64,000 nt of DNA from NCBI GenBank assembly GCA_958496175.1, contig OY292277.1:54509050-54573049 (forward strand), written 5' to 3'. This DNA is from Sisyra terminalis (lineage: Eukaryota; Arthropoda; Insecta; Neuroptera; Sisyridae). The notes beneath the pieces were generated by a model, which did not search any database, was not told the origin of the DNA, and saw only the letters and a program-made list of their open reading frames with translations. Both the position numbers and the translations under genes were made by a program. Below are positions 36,780-48,600 of the stretch, piece by piece; position 1 is the stretch's first letter; every line of letters begins with the position of its first letter.

Positions 36780-37418
36780 GTGGATATAATATATAGAATA
36801 TAATGCGGTCAAATTTGTATAGTATAATTTAATATAATAATATATATAAGAATTATACCATAAACATACATTTGAACAGAAGTTTAAACAAAAATAGAAA
36901 ACGGAAAAAAACAATTCTTTATTACTTAATTGAGATTAATCTTTTAATTGTTAATACCTAACAAATTATATTTTATTTTACTTACTTTTAGAACATATGT
37001 TTTTTTTAACAATGATAGAGGGAGTTTTTGAATTTCTCCCCCTTTAAAGGGTACCCATATAATGAAATCAAAAAATAAAAATAAAGGAAAGGGAAATGAG
37101 TTGCAAAAGTTGAAAGGTAAAATATTGTGGTAAACACTAGAAGGAACTTTTAAGTTAAACAAAAATGTTAAGATATGTAAACTTACACGTGTTAATTAAT
37201 TGTAGGAAATGAAGTTTTATTATTATTATTATTATTATTAAACAAAAATATTCGTGACGTATTGCCCCAGATACGTATTTCGATTGCCAAGCAATCTTCC
37301 TCAGTGGTATCAAATAGTTTGGAACACTCTGTAACTGCTTTGTGATGATTTACAAAAGTGAATTATACTAAATAAATTGGACCATAATATATTCTATATA
37401 TTGTAGACACAGTAGAGC
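36780..37418 (+). repeat. R2 copy interrupted by a SINE-like insertion
   Basis: Begins GTGGATATAATATATAG directly after R1 and carries the R2 left arm to AAACAAAAAT. It is interrupted at 36896-37239, resumes, and ends at TTGTAGACACAGTA after an internal deletion of the centre. Confidence 0.6.
36896..37239 (+). mobile_element. SINE-like or truncated LINE insertion with (TTA)n tail
   Basis: A 344-bp insertion flanked by a perfect 10-bp duplication AAACAAAAAT (36886-36895 and 37240-37249), ending in about seven or eight TTA units. A variable-length duplication plus a simple-repeat tail suggests retroposition by a LINE-type enzyme (inferred). No RT coding sequence or Pol III box was seen. Confidence 0.6.
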
Positions 37419-38693
37419 GTAATACTTTTTCTACTGTTCAATTTTAGTGTTTGCTAGTCAGGTGGTTGTTAAAAGAGATTTGAAATATGCTGGACTCATT
37501 ATATTTGGCCAAGAATAATTCGCCGATGGAAATACTAGTTTCTACGTATTCATCCACTTTATGGAAATGCTTTTAAAATGTGTTCTACTCGATCTTTTAA
37601 TTCTAGGTCACCATTTTGATTATTTCCAAGATTTTATCGCCAGTAAACCTGCCATACTTTTTGCCATTGAAATTATCGGAATTTGATGAAAATTTTAACG
37701 TTATAAAAAGAAATCTTATAGTAATAACAAATCTTAAATTGTGGTAGTCCATTTGAAGAATTTAAATTTGGTTGTTCAATGTTTTTATAGGTACTGGGTG
37801 GGATAATTGTTTTCGTCGTGACTCCCACAAAATTTTCTTTTGCCGAAAAACAGGCTCGGTCCATCAAAATAGTGATTAATGCAACTGAAAATAAATAACG
37901 AAATCGGCGTGGATCTTTAATGGTTGCGTCATTATCATATCATATCAAGAACGAGAACAATTTGATGAGAGGAATTCCAGTTTGTACCGTTATAATAGGG
38001 ATGATGTGTCAGCCAAAGTTGAAGATTTTTTTTTTCCATCTGGTAGGATTTCTATATTATAATTAGATACTGAAAATATTATTTAATGTGTGTATGAAAA
38101 AAATTATCGTCACACTAATTTATGAATTTCGTCGCTCCCACCCGTCCACCACGTCGTGGACCAAAAATATCGGTTCAAGGCTAATTAGTCTCTCGAGAAA
38201 AACATTGAAATTTTTTGAAGGTGTTTTACTCGTTCGCCGAACTTTGTGTGGCCAACAAGTGCCCCATACATATTATATTTTCATTTCTCAATGTTGTGGT
38301 TTGGCTGTGAAAAAAAAAATCAAGGTTCTTCTCCTCTTCGTCAAATTCAATTGGAATTATTACCTGTGTGCGATTTTCGATGGAAACTTGCAAGTTCAGT
38401 GATTGAAAACCACTTGTAGCGATTTCCATAATAATTGTGTTATATGTGCAAGAAAGCAATTGGTGAATTTTGCAATAATTACCGGTTTTTAAGTGCCAAA
38501 GACTATCCGATGCATTTGTAAAAATCAAAAACGATTAAGTTGACTTGAAAGTGAAACTATAATAGAATAGAAAGTTATAGTGTTTGGTAAACCTTCGAGA
38601 GATTTACCAATGATATAGGGATTCACTTTTCTCATTTTTTAACCTTTTGCCCTTATAATTTTCCGCATTGCATCAAGAAACTAAATCTTTGAT
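37419..38693 (+). other. Intergenic; possible Dark leader exon near 38.1-38.6 kb
   Basis: Less AT-biased sequence from about 38110 to 38586 ends in TGTTTG followed by GTAAAC. It could be a noncoding first exon of Dark, about 1 kb upstream of the coding exon. ORFs of about 100 codons on both strands here overlap and show no domain. Confidence 0.25.
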
Positions 38694-39309
38694 GTGTATA
38701 CAATATATAAAATATATTGCAGTCCAATTTATTAACATAAACTTGAACAGAAGTTCAAACAAAAAATTCGTGACGTATTGCCCAGATACGTATTTCGATT
38801 GCCAAGCAATCTTCCTCAGTGGTCATCAAGTAGTTTCGATCACTCCGTAACTGCTTTGTGATGATCCAAAAATCTATCTAATCCCTCCCTCTTCTTGGAA
38901 AATTAAATACACCTAAACCTTCTATAACAATTGTGCAATGATTGTAGACTTTCATAGTGATCTTTAATGCAATTGAATCGAATCATTTTGTGGACCAACA
39001 AAAACTAGCCAATTAAAACCCGAAAAAAGCATAATTTTTATAATTTATTTAGTAATACCCTATACCGATTAGCCCCATAAAATTTTAAAGTGTGAATTTT
39101 CCAAATTTTTTTTTCGCCAATTGATGGGAAAATTGATGACCACTGATGAAGATTGCTTGGCAATCGAAATACGTATCTGGGCAATACGTCACGAATAGTT
39201 TGTTTGAACTTCTGTTCAAGTTTATGTTAATAAATTGGACTGCAATATATTTTATATATTGTATACACAGTATAACTGTTCAAAGTCAGCGAAAAAATCT
39301 TATTTTGAT
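38694..39309 (+). mobile_element. R2 hairpin element with 12-bp target duplication
   Basis: Starts GTGTATACAATATATAAA and ends CTTATTTTGATT. It is flanked by TAAATCTTTGAT at 38682-38693 and 39310-39321. The central 270 bp match the complement of 5125-5400 and include the R3 terminus. Confidence 0.8.
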
Positions 39310-39642
39310 TAAATCTTTGATATTCAACGTGTTTATAAGAAAAGTAAATCTGGTCGTAGGAATGACGTCATTTGAGGAAAAAATTTTGTTCCACTACATG
39401 TAGTACTTATTTTCAATCTCTTCGTCAATACTTTTCAATACCGGCAACTTCGTTCACGTGACACATTTGAAAAAAACGATGATTGGTTTTCACTGCCAGC
39501 AGGTAGAAAACTTGTGCCATAGAATCAAAGTTTTCGGATGGAAAAGAAGGTGTTGACTCATTTGTAATTCATATTTGTCCAATTTTGTTGAGGAGAACAA
39601 GTCTAATGCAAAAATTTTAATTTCAGATATTACTAATCGATA

Positions 39643-42600
39643 ATGGACGACTTACGAAGATCTTTGTTGACGCGAAATCGGGAGACGTTTCGGGATTTGA
39701 ATCCGAAGTATATGCTGGACAGTCTGTACGAACAAGGCGTAATCGACGATGAAGAAGTTAAAATACTAAGCAACTCGAAGGTACGTACAATGCGTTGATT
39801 GATTTCAATGTTCCGGCGGAGAAAATATTTAATTTTACCTTTTTATTTTCTTTGCAGCAAACGCCACAAGAACACGCTCGTCGGTTGTACGACATTTTAT
39901 TAGAAAAAAACAATGAGGCCTATGACAAATTTGTTAAAATTTTGTACGACACGCACAAGTGGATCGCAGAAAAATTGGATGCTTCATCCGCGGGCATTTC
40001 CCATTCTATTCGCGAAACCGAAGAGCGAAATTATCAGGACGCATTAACGCTGGGTGATATTCCCAGATTGCCGCCCCACTATGTCCCACGAACTAGTACT
40101 GTAAGTTAAAATAAGATTTTTTCCGCTGACTGAACAGTTGTACTGTCTATACAATATATAGAATATAATGCGGTCCAATTTATGCAGTATAATCTGATAT
40201 AATCTATAGTAATATATAAAATTCTTACGTCTGTCTGTTAATTTCGATTTTGAACCCAATTTTACGGTAAATATTTGTTTTTTATTCCAAATTTAACATT
40301 TTTGTCTGTCTGTTTGTCCCGATTTAACTAAAGAACGGAACAACCAAATTTAATGAAATTTGGTATTAAGATACAACACAATTTCCCTCAGACTATAGGC
40401 TACTTATTATTCCAAAAAAATAATAAGGGAAGGTATTCCCTAGGGTGAAAACAGAAATTTTTACACTGTGATTACCGGTGATAGGTGGTACTAATATGAT
40501 GGCTTGAAATTCTCTCTTCAATATTTCTCGCCGTCGTTTTGGTCTCTCTGGAAACGTTAAATTAAATTTTTCTCTCGTCATCATCATGGTTGTCAAACAT
40601 TTTAATAGTTTTGTTGCCTCAGCGACGACCACTTTGGCCATTCGATTTTCGATTCGTTCTTATATTACCTACATATAAATAGCTATGCTTAATATGGTCT
40701 CGATAATTTCAACATTGGCTTAAAGAAACCAGCAATAGATATTACTGGCCTTTATTGCTTTCGCAGATTATTTAAGACCATTAATTCATTCGTTAATAAT
40801 TGGACTATTTATTTTGAAAATAATTCAAGTTCTTTCTCCTCAGTAGGTTCTTCTAGGTCCATAGTAAGCCATATAATCTAATTTATCTATACTAGTATAT
40901 AAAATTCTTACGTCTGTCGGTTAATTTCGATTTTGAACCCAATTTTAGGGTAAATATTTGTTTCAACAGGCCCTTATTTCATATTTCAAATTTTTTAAAT
41001 TTTTGTCTGTCTGTGTGTCCTGATTTAACTAAATAACGAAACAACCGAGTTTAATGAAATTTGGTATTAGGATACAGCACAATTTCCCACAGACTATAGG
41101 CTACGTATCATTCCAAAAAAATAATAAGGGAAGGTATTCCCTAGGGATGAAAACAGAAATTTTTACTTTAGATAGGTTAGTTATATATCATTGGAAAGGT
41201 AATTAAAAGTTAGAAAATAATTAGTTGAATTGATAAAAAGCACAGTAAATTCAATTTAAATTTTAAAAAATTGCCGCTTTGAAATATAAACCTTTCTTAT
41301 ATACAAACTAGATGATCTCCGCGACTTCGTCTAGGTGTAGATTATATTTTCTTTTTAAATTTGCCATTTGGCCATTGTTATATGAAAATTATTATTTTTC
41401 TTATTTCTTTCACGAAAAACATAATCATACCTGAAAACACTATGATGTCAACTTTAAACAACTCATTCAACCTGACTCTACATTTTCTTATACAAACTTA
41501 GTCACCCCTTTTACTCCTTTAGGGTGGGAATTTTCAAAAAAAAAATTCTTATCAGTTGTCTACTTCTTAAAAGGAATACATCGAATATTAAAATTTCATC
41601 AGTCAGAGGGGATCTATAAATACAGGATTTTATGTATGCATGGTTTTAAAAACGTATTTACTTTAAGTTTAATTATTATTATTATTATTACTACTACTAC
41701 TATTATTTTTTTTGTTAATATTTCAAAAAAAAAAGTTGTTGTAAGATTCGAACCCACGTCTTTATAATTAGGAGGATCAGAATGTCAGAAACGTTAGCCA
41801 TTACGCTATTAACATCAACTATGTATTTTATATATATAAAGGTTTATATTTCAAAGAGGCAATTTTTTAGACTTTAAATTGAATTTACTATAGTTTTTAT
41901 CAGTTTAACTAAAAATATTTTTACAGATTATTTTCTAACTTTAAATTGCCTTTCCAATGATATATAATTCACCGGTCTAGTGTAAAAATTTATGTTTTCA
42001 TCCCTAGGGAATACCTTCCCTCCTTATTATTTTTTTGGAATGATAAGTAGCCTATAGTCTGTGGGAATTTGTGTTGTATCTTAATACCAAATTTCATTAA
42101 ATTCGACTGTTTCGTTATTTAGTTAAATCAGGACACACAGAGAGACAGACAGACAAAAATTTTAAAAATGTTAAATTTGGAATAAAAAACAAATATTTAC
42201 CCTAAAATTAGGTTCAAAACCGAAATTAACAGACAGTCGTAAGAATTTTATATATTAGTATAGATTGGCTATCTTGCCGTGCGTCCGTGCAGAATGGGCT
42301 TTGCGCATGCGCTCTGTTATCCCCACTCACGCATTTAAAACGTTGGTAAGGGTACTCCAAGGTTTATAAATTACACAGGTGGCCTCATGCACCACGTAAC
42401 GTATCCAGAAAAAATTCAAAATTCTTCGTATGACGTCATTTTTTTTCTAATGGGGCAATCTGTGTAATTTATAAACCATAAGGGTACTCACTCACTAATG
42501 TATTTATTTGTGAATACGTATTTCGGATTTTCAGGTTTGCAGTATGTGAAAGCCAAAAAACAAAATGATCACTTATAAACTTAACTTAACCTTTTCTGAT

Positions 42601-45600
42601 ATATCTACTTATCAGAGTTTAAATTTTTAAGCAGACCCTAAGTTTTTGTTTCTAATAATAAATCAACTTTGTTTTATATTAAGCAGTAATAAGGTTTCGC
42701 TTTTAACGGATTTTGATTGATAATTTAATTTGAAATTTCGATTGTTAATTAATTCTACATTATCTCATATCAAACATTTTATTGAGGCAAAACCTTTAGT
42801 TGCGAATGCAACGGGCAACTACTAGTATATATATATATAAAACCCATAGTTGATGTTAATAGCGTAATGTCTTACGTACCTAACATTCTGATGCTTCTAA
42901 TTATAAAGACGTGGGTTCGAATCTTACAGTGAACTTTTTTTTTAATTTTTTTTTTTACAAAATTGTTGTAAATAGACCCTTAGAGTTGCTCAGTAAGGAA
43001 ATATTAACGAAAAAAAGTAATGGTAGTAGTAATAATAATAGTAATAAAATTTAAAGTACGTTTTTAAAATCGTGCATACCTAAAATCCTGTTTTTATATA
43101 TCTCTTCTGACTGATGACATTTTAATATTCGATGTATTCCTTTTAAGAAGTAGACATCTGATAAGAATTTTTTTTTTGAAAATTCCTACCCTAAAAGAGT
43201 AACAGGGGTTACTAAGTTTGTACAAGAAAATGTAGAGTCAGGTTGAATGAGTTGTTTAAAGTTGACAAAATAGTGTTTTCAGGTATGATTATGTTTTTCG
43301 TGAAAGAAATAAGAAAAATAATAATTTTCATATACCAATGGCCAAATGGCAAATTTAAAAAGAAAATATAATCTATACCTACGTTACGCAGATGAAGTCG
43401 CGGGGATCGGCTAGTAATATATAAAAAGTTATACCATAAACATAAATTTGAATCATCACAAAACAGTTACGGAGTGATCCAATCTACTTGATGACCACTG
43501 AGGAAGATTGCTTGGCAATCGAAATACGTCACAAATATTTTTGTTTGAACTTGTGTTCAAATGTATGTTTATGGTATGATTTTTATATAATATTATATTA
43601 AATTGGACCGCAATATCTATACTAATATATAAAATTCTTACGTCTGTCTGTACATTTCGATTTTGAACCCAATTTTAGGGTAAATATTTGTTTCAAGAGG
43701 CCCTTATTCCAAATTTAACATTTTTAAAATTTTTGTCTGTCTGTCTGTGTGTCCCGATTTAACTAAAGAACGGAACAACCAAATTTAATGAAATTTGGTA
43801 TTCAGATACAACACAATTTCCCACAGACTATAGGCTACTTATCATTCCAAAAAAATAATAAGGGAAGGTATTCCTTAGGGATGAAAACAGAAATTTTTAC
43901 ACTAGACAGGTGAGTTATATATCATTGGAAAGGTAATTAATAGTTAGAAAATAATCTGTAAAAATATTTTTAGTAGAACTGTTAAGCGCATAGTAAATTC
44001 AATTTAAAATTTAAAAAAATTGCCTCTTGGAAATATAAACCTTTGTATATAATATAGACACTATGTCTTTTTAAAGTTGACAAAATAGTGTTTTTAAGTA
44101 TGGTAATGTTTTTCAAATTTAAAAAGAAAATATAATCTACACCTACGTTACGTTGACGAAGTCGCGGGGATCAGCTAGTATTCTATATATTGTATACATA
44201 GTAGTACTGTAAGTATTTCATCCGTTTTAATGAATAAAATTAATGAATATGTTTTTTTTGTGTTTCTTAAAAATCATGCTAGACGTGGAAGTTAATGGTT
44301 TGATCTAAATTTTATTGATATGCATGGCTTTTTTATATCTATTATTTATTTTTTTTAGTTAAAGGATTTGCACGATAGTCTGAATAATTTGAAGCGGGGT
44401 CAATATGTGGTTGTGCATGGAATGCCCGGTGCTGGAAAGTCGTGTTTGGCGGCGGCGGCCGTGTCCGATCCGAACCTCTTACGCGACACATTCAAATATC
44501 GTTTGTTTTGGATCAACGTTGGCGATTCGAAGAGCAACACATCCAACATTCATCTACTGATGCGGCTCTATCAGAAAATCGATTATATCGATAGTCGCGA
44601 CAAACCGCTGTCGAGCCATTCGACGAAAAGCAATCGACATTCGATCAACATAAACGACGAGGTGGAGATCGTGCGCGATAGACTTCGGTTTGAATTTACG
44701 CGGGAGCATATTCGCGACGGGCTGCTGATTTTGGACGATGTCACGTCGGCGGACGTCATTGAGGCGTTCAACTTTGACTGCAAGATTTTGGTGACGACCC
44801 GTGATCAGAAGGTGGTGCCGCGTGGCCACTCGAAAGTGATTGAGGTCAAGGGCGGATTTACGGAACAGGAATCGTTGGCGCTGTTCGCCGACTGTTTGGC
44901 AATTGAGCCGAAAAGTCTGCCGCAAGAGGCGCACCGCATCCACGCGCTATGCAAGGGCTGGCCCATGCTGATCGCGTTGATTGGATCGCTGCTCGAACAG
45001 AATCGAGAAGATGCCATCCGAAAAAAGGACCGTTGGAGTCTGTACTGCAACATGTTACGCAAAGGAGATTATCAGTAAGTCAATTTAGGCAACGGGGCCG
45101 TTCATAAAATATGTCAGCATACACGGGGGGGGGGGTTGTCTTCGGGTAACGTGACGATTTTAAATTAATATTTCTTCTTCAATTTTTATCATGATAACAA
45201 GTCTTTCATTTCGTATTTAGTAAATCTTTTATCTATCTATATCAGAGTTCCCCAAACTTTTTTGTGTCGTAGACCCCTTGCCATGTTTTTCCGTGTTGGG
45301 TAGATCCCCTACTTACCTGATATTGATTTCCTGTAAATTTCTAACTGTAGTGAAGTTTAGTGTTAAAAACTTAAAGTAAAAACACATGTTAATTTATACA
45401 TTCATTAATTGAATTTAAATTAAAACTACTCAAAATAAAATTTTCAAAATCAATGTCTTGATATTATAAGATAGTATGATGTAAGTAAATAGGTACTATC
45501 AGTGTATGTGTCGAGATCCACTATCGTGGACCCCCAAATTTTTTTTCGCTGACGTAGACCCCTTGTAGGTTGTCATAGACCCCTAGGGGTCGATATAGAC

Positions 45601-48600
45601 CACTTTGGGAATCACTGATCTATATAAATAAAAAGGAAAGATTTGATTGTTTGTTTGCTTTGAATAGGCTCCAAAACTACTTGACCGATTTGAAAAATTC
45701 TTTCACTTTTAGGAAGCTACAGTATTTCCGGTGAACATAGGCTATATTAAATTTTCCAAAAAGTTAAGGATCCATATTAAAACTCCAATAATGTGTGAAA
45801 AAATTAGCAAAAAACTTCCTTACATCGCGTGGGCTGGTGATTTAACTAAAGAACGGAGCAACCGAATTTAATAAAATTTGGTATTAAGATACAACATAAT
45901 TACCCACACACGTTAGGCTACTTATCATTCCTTAAAAATAATAAGGGAATGTATCCCTTACGTAAAAACTGAGGGATGAAAAAAAATTTACTTTAAATAG
46001 GCGAGTTATATATCATTGGAAAGGTATTTGAAAGTTAAAAAATGATATGTATTAATATTTTTAGTTGAACTAATAGAAAGCACAGTAATTTAATTTAAAG
46101 TACAAAAAATTGCCTTTTTGAAATATAAATGTTTTTATAGATAATAATCTGACAGTAAACTTTTTTTTTTACAAAATTGTTGTAAATAGATCCTTAGGGT
46201 TGCTCAGTAAGGAAATATTAACGAAAAAAATGTAATAGTAATAATAATAATAATAATAATAGTAATAAAGCTTAAAATAAAAACATTTTTAAAACCGTGC
46301 ATATATAAAATGGTGTATTTATATATTCCTCTGACTGATGAAATTTTAATATTCGGTGTATTCCTTATAGGAAGTAGGCATGTGATAAGATTTTTTTTTG
46401 ATAATTCCTACCCTAACAGACAAGGGTGGATTCAGGATTTTCTTCTTGGGGGGGGGGACAATATCTTTTATTTGCAAGTACATGAAAGGGATCACGAAAA
46501 AAGTTCGCAATTCCAGCTAGAAATCATCATAATGATAAATAATAAATAATCATATCATCATAATGATAAAAGAAATTTAAAGTCCTCTTCCAGAGCAAAA
46601 GGTATACGCCAAATCGTGTATGGTGAACTCTGGACTATCCAATATGGTTTAATTATATAGTTGAAATTCAGATATTTCAATAATAAGTTTAAAGATACAT
46701 AATGGTTATACATGATTATGGAAGAACTGGGTTTCGTGCAATTGTACAAATTTCAATTTCGCGGTTGTGTTGTACAGTGCAATAGTGTAAAAGTTTTTGG
46801 AAAAAGGTTCATTCGGGAATCGAAAAAGGGAGATGGGGTTATTTTGATGCGAGTATTTCGACTTTTTTTAAGTCATAATTAAGACCGAATTTATTGAACT
46901 TGGCGATATTTTTTATCTATGTATAGATGTTGATTGATTTACGGATTATTTGGTTCACGGTAGGTATACTCAAGGTTTATAAAATACACAGGTAGTCTCA
47001 TGCGCTACGTGACGTATCCAGAAGAAATTCGTACATATCTTCAGACTGATTCAAATTTTAAAATTCTTCGTATGACGTCATATTTTTTTTTATGGGACGA
47101 CCTGTGTAATTTATAAACCTTGAGGTATACCTATCGTAGGTATACGCAATTGAACATACTCTTTAGATATTTATAAATATTTTTTTGAAAATTGATTTTT
47201 ACATTGAACTATTTTATTCTTTGCAATAGTTTATTAAATGTGTCTTTTCAAGTCTACAAAATAGTGTTTTTAAGTATGATTATATTTTTCCTAAAAGAAA
47301 TAAAAAAAATAAAATACGTTACGCAGACGAAGTCACGGGGATCAGCTAGTATTAAATATATAGAGTTTTTAAATAAATAGTAATTTGTGCATTTTTAATA
47401 GAAATTTATCATATTCAGGCGGGGCGGGGGTAGTTTTGTGACGAAATATTTCTAGGGGGTGTCACAGAAAGTGTGACAATGGGGGGAGGGGATCAGAAAA
47501 AGTTTATTTTAGCGTGACATATTTTATGAACGACCCCCAATGGACAAATTGTGATTGATTAATTAAATCACAGTTTGCACTGTAACTTTTACTCGTCAAT
47601 TTGTTTTTCCATTATTCTAATTTCATACTATTTACATTTGTAGATTTGGCGACAATGCACAACTCTTCAAGGCGTTGAAAATGTGTGTTGAAAATCTAAG
47701 TCCTGAGATGCAAAGATATTATCAATATTTTGCACTGTTCGTCGAAGACGTGAACATAATGCCAAAGGTGCTCGAGACAATTTGGAAGAAAAAGAACTAT
47801 GAAGTTGAAGATATAATGACAAGTTTAAAAAACAAATCGCTGGTGGTTTCAATTTACAATCATCAACTGGGAAGCTACATCTATGGAATACATGACTTAC
47901 TGTTGGCGTATTTGAAACAGTCGATCGATGAGTCAAGAAAAATTCAAATGCACCGTGAACTGATCGCCTCGTATCTGGATATTAGTGATAAGTCATTTGC
48001 CAATTTACCAAACGACAATTATATATTTTCATATATCGGCTATCACTTGTATGAGGGACAGCTGTGGGACTACTTTCCGGACGTGTATTTCAACTTAAAT
48101 TTCATTGGCGCCAAATTAAAGGCGGTCGGTCTGGCTGACTTGTCGGCCGATTTTAAACGATATAGATCGCTTATAACAAGGCATAAGGTGCGCTCCACTA
48201 AATTGTTACAAAATTCAATTTTATCGCTAAGTGTTTGTTTCTTAAATTACATTTTAGGATCCGTCACAGTCCCAAATATTAAACGATAAGCTTGATGAGT
48301 ATGAAAAGTTTGTTTTGGACAACGGACAAGAGTTAAACAAGTACCGAAATATTGATGTAATTCAATGTGCTTTGCAACAGCCAAAGTATGCAGATTTGTC
48401 CATATATAATCAAGCGTTTACCTTAGCCAAAGAACGCAGTAATCGTTTGTATTTTCAACTTTTGTAAGTTACAAAAAACAAAAAAAGAAGGAAATTATGA
48501 AAAAAATTTTGATTAAAACTATTTGTTTTAGATTTGAACGAGAGATTATGCATCGAAAGTCAACGCTGGATCTTCCTGAAGCCGTCACGGCTGCCTGTTT

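Larger units (their letters stand above)
40203..43414 (+). mobile_element. Nested Helitron complex in Dark intron 2
   Basis: Begins TCTATAGTAATATATAAAAT after A and ends GGGGATCGGCTAG before T. The flanking R2 sequence reads through when it is removed. A second 5' end (TCTATACTAGTATATAAAAT at 40886), an inverted Helitron (41308-42264), a Mutator-like MITE and another 3'-like end (GGGCAACTACTAG near 42824) show repeated nesting. It has no Rep/helicase ORF. Confidence 0.7.
40107..44201 (-). mobile_element. R2 element inserted at the Dark exon 2 splice donor
   Basis: The left edge is the complemented R2 tail (AAAATAAGATTTTTTCCGC) and the right edge is TTGTATACATA, the complement of the R2 start. 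It is flanked by a perfect 13-bp duplication TAGTACTGTAAGT (40094-40106 and 44202-44214). The first duplicate contains the end of exon 2 and its donor GTAAGT at 40101; the second repeats both. Two Helitron insertions (40203-43414 and 43616-44178) account for most of the length; without them this R2 is about 320 bp. Confidence 0.8.
45236..47349 (+). mobile_element. Helitron family H3 in Dark intron 3
   Basis: The 5' end TCTATATAAATAAAAAGG follows A but is split by an hAT MITE; the 3' end GGGGATCAGCTAG (to 47349) precedes T. Middle and 3' portions resemble family H1, including an H1-like stretch at 46840-47350 parallel to 26030-26347. No coding capacity. Confidence 0.65.
45094..47538. mobile_element. 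TIR element with G-rich ends, host of a Helitron
   Basis: The left end GGGGCCGTTCATAAAATATG is complementary to the right end (ATTTTATGAACGACCCCC). With the internal Helitron removed it would be about 330 bp. The target duplication could not be resolved. It fills most of Dark intron 3. Confidence 0.5.

Noticed and set aside
41734..41820. Functional nuclear tRNA gene
   Set aside because: The B box is good, but the anticodon arm is not clear, extra bases separate acceptor and D arm, and it is within a transposon.
44554..44943. Minus-strand ORF of 129 codons
   Set aside because: It is the shadow of the Dark NB-ARC exon, whose plus-strand frame has Walker motifs.
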